Origin: Leptospira hartskeerlii
Lineage (GTDB): Bacteria; Spirochaetota; Leptospiria; Leptospirales; Leptospiraceae
Length of the DNA stretch: 64,000 nucleotides
Assembly (NCBI RefSeq): GCF_002811475.1
Contig: NZ_NPDL01000002.1
Location: 124,001 to 188,000, forward strand
Direction: 5' to 3'
The notes below the pieces were generated by a model. It had not been told where the DNA came from. It saw only the letters and a list, made by a program, of their open reading frames with translations, and did no database searches. Each line of letters opens with the position of its first letter. Position 1 is the stretch's first letter. Position numbers and translations under genes: made by a program. This document shows, in pieces, positions 60,986-64,000 of the stretch.

Positions 60986-61747
60986 TTGATGAGAAAGATC
61001 TGTTTTATATTACTACTCCTATTTGCGATCTCTCCAAATCTCATATCCGCAAAGGCCCATTTCGAAACAAAACAATCAAATCTACTCGGAATTTATTGGG
61101 GACCTGAAAACAGGACTTTCGGTTGGTATTTAGAATTCAGAGAAGACTTTACATTTTTTGAAAATTACGATGGAGACGGATGCGGAGGATACTCCGGAAC
61201 TTATAAGATAGAATCAAACAAGATTATTATGCAAGCTTCCGAAGAAGAACCTTGTAAACCATATAATTTCCAAGCTAATAGAACTTGCAGCATTGTCCCC
61301 ACAAAATATTCCTTCCGTTATTCTGCAAAATTATACTGCTCCAATGATGCGAGCTATTTTGGAGGATTTCTTCTTCCTGAATCTACGGATAGAAAGATCG
61401 AAGGAGTTTCGGTTAAAACCATTCCAGGAAAATCGAAATACTTATCCAAATCAAGTCCTGCACGAATCGGTCCGGGTTATGAGTTTCCTTCTATAATTTG
61501 TAATACCAGTGAAGATGAAAAAAGGATCCAAACGGATAGATTTCCGGAAAGATCAAAGCTAGTACTTCTTGCTAAAGCTCAAGGAGCCAAGGATCCCAAA
61601 GGAAAATCCGAAACCTGGTATTATGCAGATATCCCATTAGATTGGGGTGGAGGCTGTTATTACAAAGGCAAAAGTTATACAAGCGCTTGGTTTCCGGAGT
61701 CGGTTCTTTTTGATTTGAGCGATTCGAGAATAGAGCGCTACGATTGA
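60986..61747 (+). CDS. Exported protein with C-terminal SH3-like domain
   Basis: 253 residues starting MMRKICFILLLLFAISPNLISAK, a cleavable signal peptide. The middle holds a beta-rich domain with four or more Cys (DGDGCGGYSGTYK, EEEPCKPYN) that resembles lipocalin-like surface proteins. The C-terminal 100 residues look like a bacterial SH3 module: SSPARIGPGYEFPSIIC, LVLLAKAQG, WYYADIP and SAWFPESVLF. SH3b domains often bind peptidoglycan. Function unproven. It converges on the GT39-type gene. Confidence 0.75.
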   Translation: MMRKICFILLLLFAISPNLISAKAHFETKQSNLLGIYWGPENRTFGWYLEFREDFTFFENYDGDGCGGYSGTYKIESNKIIMQASEEEPCKPYNFQANRTCSIVPTKYSFRYSAKLYCSNDASYFGGFLLPESTDRKIEGVSVKTIPGKSKYLSKSSPARIGPGYEFPSIICNTSEDEKRIQTDRFPERSKLVLLAKAQGAKDPKGKSETWYYADIPLDWGGGCYYKGKSYTSAWFPESVLFDLSDSRIERYD

Positions 61748-61809
61748 GTTAACGTTCCGTATTAAGAATTTAACAAATGAATTAATATTTTTTCTAATAT
61801 ACGCTCACT

Positions 61810-63330
61810 TTATTTTTTATTTTGATAAATTCTAATTTCTTCTTTTTTGTCGGAAAAATTTTTAATTAAGGTGAAAGATTTAAATATCTCATCATATCTT
61901 TTAATTTTATCGGGATACTTACTCGGATTTTTATAATACCTTTCGAATGAAGCGGTGCTTAGAACTAAAAAATCGAATTCATTTTTTATATACCAATCAA
62001 AAGTATTTTCTGAAAGATTTCCAAAGGCTGATACTTTGTAGCTTGTCGGATCTACGAAAGGCGAATAATTTTCTAAAGCAATTTTAGAGTTCTTCGGAAT
62101 CTCCGCTTCAATCCAAACTCTGGCTTCGTTCCTTGCTTTTGGGCTATATAAATTCATATCGATGGTAACGGAACTGATAACAAGAGGTAAAATAAATCCT
62201 AAAGGAAGTAAAGATATCCACTTGGAAGCTGAGGAGAATTTAGTAGAACGACTTTGGATCCATTGAAAGGCTGTGCGAAAAAAGAGAAAAGACAGTAGTA
62301 ATAAGTTAGGAATGATCGGAAGGATTGTTCTATCATTTCGAACTGTAAAAGTCGAAACAAATCCCAAATAGAGAATAACAAATGCAGAAAGAAGAATGGT
62401 CTCTTTATTTTTACGGTATAAACCGATAAAAATTTGAAGAATTGCAAAAGGAAAAAGGAAATTTAAATTTTCCCATAAGTAGCTTATGTACCAAGAGAAT
62501 GTATTTCCCTCCATTCCCGGATGCTCGGTTGAATAATGAATTGCTTCTGATTGGAGTTGAAATAAAAAAATATTTTTTTCTATATAGGCATAGGGCGTTG
62601 TGAAAAGAAAGCCTAAGACACTGCAAGCGACAGCTTTATATAAATTTAGGTCTTTCCATCCGCTTACGCCAGTTCTTAAAAAATGTGCAGCAGGGATTAC
62701 GATTCCAATTAAGACTGCATTGTATTTGCATGAGCCTGTAAATCCTAAGAAGAGCCCTGAGATTATGTACTGCCAGGGCTTACCTTCTTCTAAAATAGAA
62801 ATTGAAAAATAAAGGGTAACTAAAACAAAGAAGGTAGCAAAAATATCCGGCGTAATCGTCTTACTTAATAAGATGATTGTAGGGCAACAGGCAACGGCTA
62901 GAGCGGAATAAATTCCTATCGAGCGATCTTTATATAACCGATTTGCAATTGCGTAAGTAAGTAAAATACATCCAATTCCAAAGAAGGCAGAAATAGATCT
63001 GATAAGTAAAAATAATCCGGGCTGCATGGTTTTTGCAGTTCCCATCGATAGAAAAATTAAACTTTGGATGTCGTAAGTGGTATTTATGGTTCCAAAGAGC
63101 TTGCCGATAATGTAATAAGGACCTATTGCTAAAAAATTAATATAAAAAGGTAAAGTCGGATACGCGAAAAAATTCGGATTTAAAGTTCCATAGGCAAACA
63201 TGCGTCGACTAACATCAAAATTTGTGGGCTCATCCGGATGAAAAATATACGGTAAATCGTAATTGATGCCGGTAAGGATTAATAAAGCACCCAGGGATAC
63301 TATAAAAGTTATTATTATATTGTTTTTCAA
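61810..63330 (-). CDS. GT39/ArnT-type membrane glycosyltransferase
   Basis: 506 residues from TTG (weak ribosome binding site). Ten or more membrane helices and a first periplasmic loop DLPYIFHPDEPTNFDVSRRM with the DE pair of polyprenol-sugar-dependent GT-C enzymes, then LNPNFFAYPTLPFYINF. The C-terminal 120 residues are soluble. It probably adds a sugar to a lipid or protein from a lipid carrier; ArnT-like activity on lipid A is only one option. No linked gene on its strand. Composition is more A/T-rich than its neighbours, which may hint at transfer. Confidence 0.82.
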   Translation of the reverse strand: MKNNIIITFIVSLGALLILTGINYDLPYIFHPDEPTNFDVSRRMFAYGTLNPNFFAYPTLPFYINFLAIGPYYIIGKLFGTINTTYDIQSLIFLSMGTAKTMQPGLFLLIRSISAFFGIGCILLTYAIANRLYKDRSIGIYSALAVACCPTIILLSKTITPDIFATFFVLVTLYFSISILEEGKPWQYIISGLFLGFTGSCKYNAVLIGIVIPAAHFLRTGVSGWKDLNLYKAVACSVLGFLFTTPYAYIEKNIFLFQLQSEAIHYSTEHPGMEGNTFSWYISYLWENLNFLFPFAILQIFIGLYRKNKETILLSAFVILYLGFVSTFTVRNDRTILPIIPNLLLLSFLFFRTAFQWIQSRSTKFSSASKWISLLPLGFILPLVISSVTIDMNLYSPKARNEARVWIEAEIPKNSKIALENYSPFVDPTSYKVSAFGNLSENTFDWYIKNEFDFLVLSTASFERYYKNPSKYPDKIKRYDEIFKSFTLIKNFSDKKEEIRIYQNKK

Positions 63331-63413
63331 TGTGAGTAAGTCTCTTTTCTTATTCTCAAAATATATTTTATCGCTTTCTATCGCAAGAGAAATTACTATA
63401 CTTGAATTCTCTA

Positions 63414-63989
63414 TTAATATATAACCCTAAATGCTCCTTGTGTTCCCGCAGGAACATCTTTGATCGGTTCGAACTTTAATCCTGTTTCCTGAGCATTTTC
63501 AAAAACAGTTTGAGTGATTAGGATCTCTCCCGCTTCCGCAGTATCTTCTCCCAACTTACTTGCAGTGTTTACTTCTGAACCGAAAACATCAGAGTCTCCG
63601 ATTTTTAAAACCTTACCGTAGCCGAGTCCAACGCAGAGAAGTATCTTTTCTTCCGGGATTTTGTCCTTATTATATTCTAATAATTCTTTTTGCATTCTGA
63701 TCGCAGCTTGAAGTCCTTTGGCTACGTTTCGGAAGATCACTAAAAAACTGTCTCCTTCCGATTTGAGAAGGATCCCGTCATGATCTTCTATGATTGGTAC
63801 TAAAACTCTTTCGGATTCGTGAATGGTTTGTAGAAAATGAATGATCCCAAATTTTTCCACACCACGCGAAAATCCGGAAAGGTCCGTAAACATAATACAC
63901 CAAACTTCTCCGAATAGATCCCAGATGCGGGCGTCTATTTTTTCCTTGTCGGCTCCAGGTTTTAATCTTTCTAAAACTAGGTTTTCCAA
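63414..63989 (-). CDS. Class III adenylate/guanylate cyclase domain (5' end outside window)
   Basis: 191 residues from a TTG at 63989, but the frame stays open to the window edge (GAA GAC AGA before it), so the true N-terminus lies beyond 64000. The domain is nearly whole: metal Asp in FTDLSGFSRGVEKFG, the second in LLKSEGDSFLVIFRN with the substrate-contact Lys, and FGSEVNTASKLGEDTAEAGE. It should make cAMP or cGMP. Leptospira genomes hold many such cyclases. A sensor domain may lie upstream. Confidence 0.85.
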   Translation of the reverse strand: MENLVLERLKPGADKEKIDARIWDLFGEVWCIMFTDLSGFSRGVEKFGIIHFLQTIHESERVLVPIIEDHDGILLKSEGDSFLVIFRNVAKGLQAAIRMQKELLEYNKDKIPEEKILLCVGLGYGKVLKIGDSDVFGSEVNTASKLGEDTAEAGEILITQTVFENAQETGLKFEPIKDVPAGTQGAFRVIY

Positions 63990-64000
63990 TCTGTCTTCGG

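Overview
The window is chromosomal DNA of a spirochaete, almost certainly Leptospira. The signs are lipoproteins with short spirochaete-type lipoboxes, tandem 7TM-SpoIIE phosphatases, a tRNA-Trp-secE-nusG-rplKAJL-rpoBC-rpsLG block without rpmG in front or fusA/tuf behind, and an intergenic palindrome (TGTAGGAGCTCCTACA) that I remember as common in this genus. GC looks moderate, by eye just above 40%, which fits a saprophytic or low-virulence clade better than L. interrogans; I cannot name the species.

Layout. 1-7.6 kb: an unplaced helical protein at the left edge, two tandem membrane-anchored SpoIIE/PP2C phosphatases, a zinc-ribbon protein, ribF, a secreted protein, a STAS antagonist and a secreted protein of unknown role. 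7.6-16 kb: a J-domain protein, manA, an HNH nuclease, a hybrid histidine kinase, a DUF1292 protein, a CPA1 K+(Na+)/H+ antiporter and a GT-C membrane protein. 16-18.8 kb: a palindrome-bounded intergenic element, a lone MotA-type channel protein and a processive GT2 synthase. 18.8-25 kb: one tight operon of a CxxCxxC protein, divergent RnfC- and RnfD-like proteins, a PtsN-like IIA, two Dpp-type permeases and a PEGA-repeat protein. 25-32.7 kb: folC, aroE, a GT2, two HATPase proteins of anti-sigma type, a probably inactive amidohydrolase, a four-S1-domain protein and trmL. 32.7-36.3 kb: uvrB, a rhomboid protease, cutA and a Cys-rich lipoprotein. 36.4-42.5 kb: a redox and stress neighbourhood (serine hydrolase lipoprotein, two DJ-1/PfpI proteins, HAD, FMN reductase, 1-Cys peroxiredoxin) ending in a small XRE regulator. 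42.5-47.3 kb: an inner-membrane-anchored protein, an ankyrin lipoprotein with a Cys/Gly-rich lipoprotein, a sterol-desaturase-type hydroxylase, and vapBC translationally coupled to a 7TM AraC regulator. 47.5-59.7 kb: tRNA-Thr, tRNA-Trp, secE, nusG, the L11-L12 genes, rpoBC, rpsL and rpsG. 59.8-64 kb: a catalase-fold lipoprotein, an SH3-like secreted protein, a GT39-type glycosyltransferase and an adenylate cyclase cut by the right edge.

Themes. Partner-switching parts are scattered through the first half: two phosphatases, one STAS protein and two HATPase kinases. Several neighbouring genes overlap by 4 bp (ATGA or TTGA), suggesting translational coupling. The observations most worth following are the Rnf-like/PtsN/permease/PEGA operon whose RnfC and RnfD seem to have lost their flavin and NADH sites, the two regulators (VapB and the XRE protein) whose best promoters predict leaderless mRNAs, a hairpin that buries the ribosome binding site of the ankyrin lipoprotein, the 150-bp palindrome-bounded element, and Asn at the RpoB position equivalent to E. 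coli Ser531. No CRISPR array, insertion sequence, prophage or rRNA gene was found. Every family assignment rests on motif reading by eye, without database searches.
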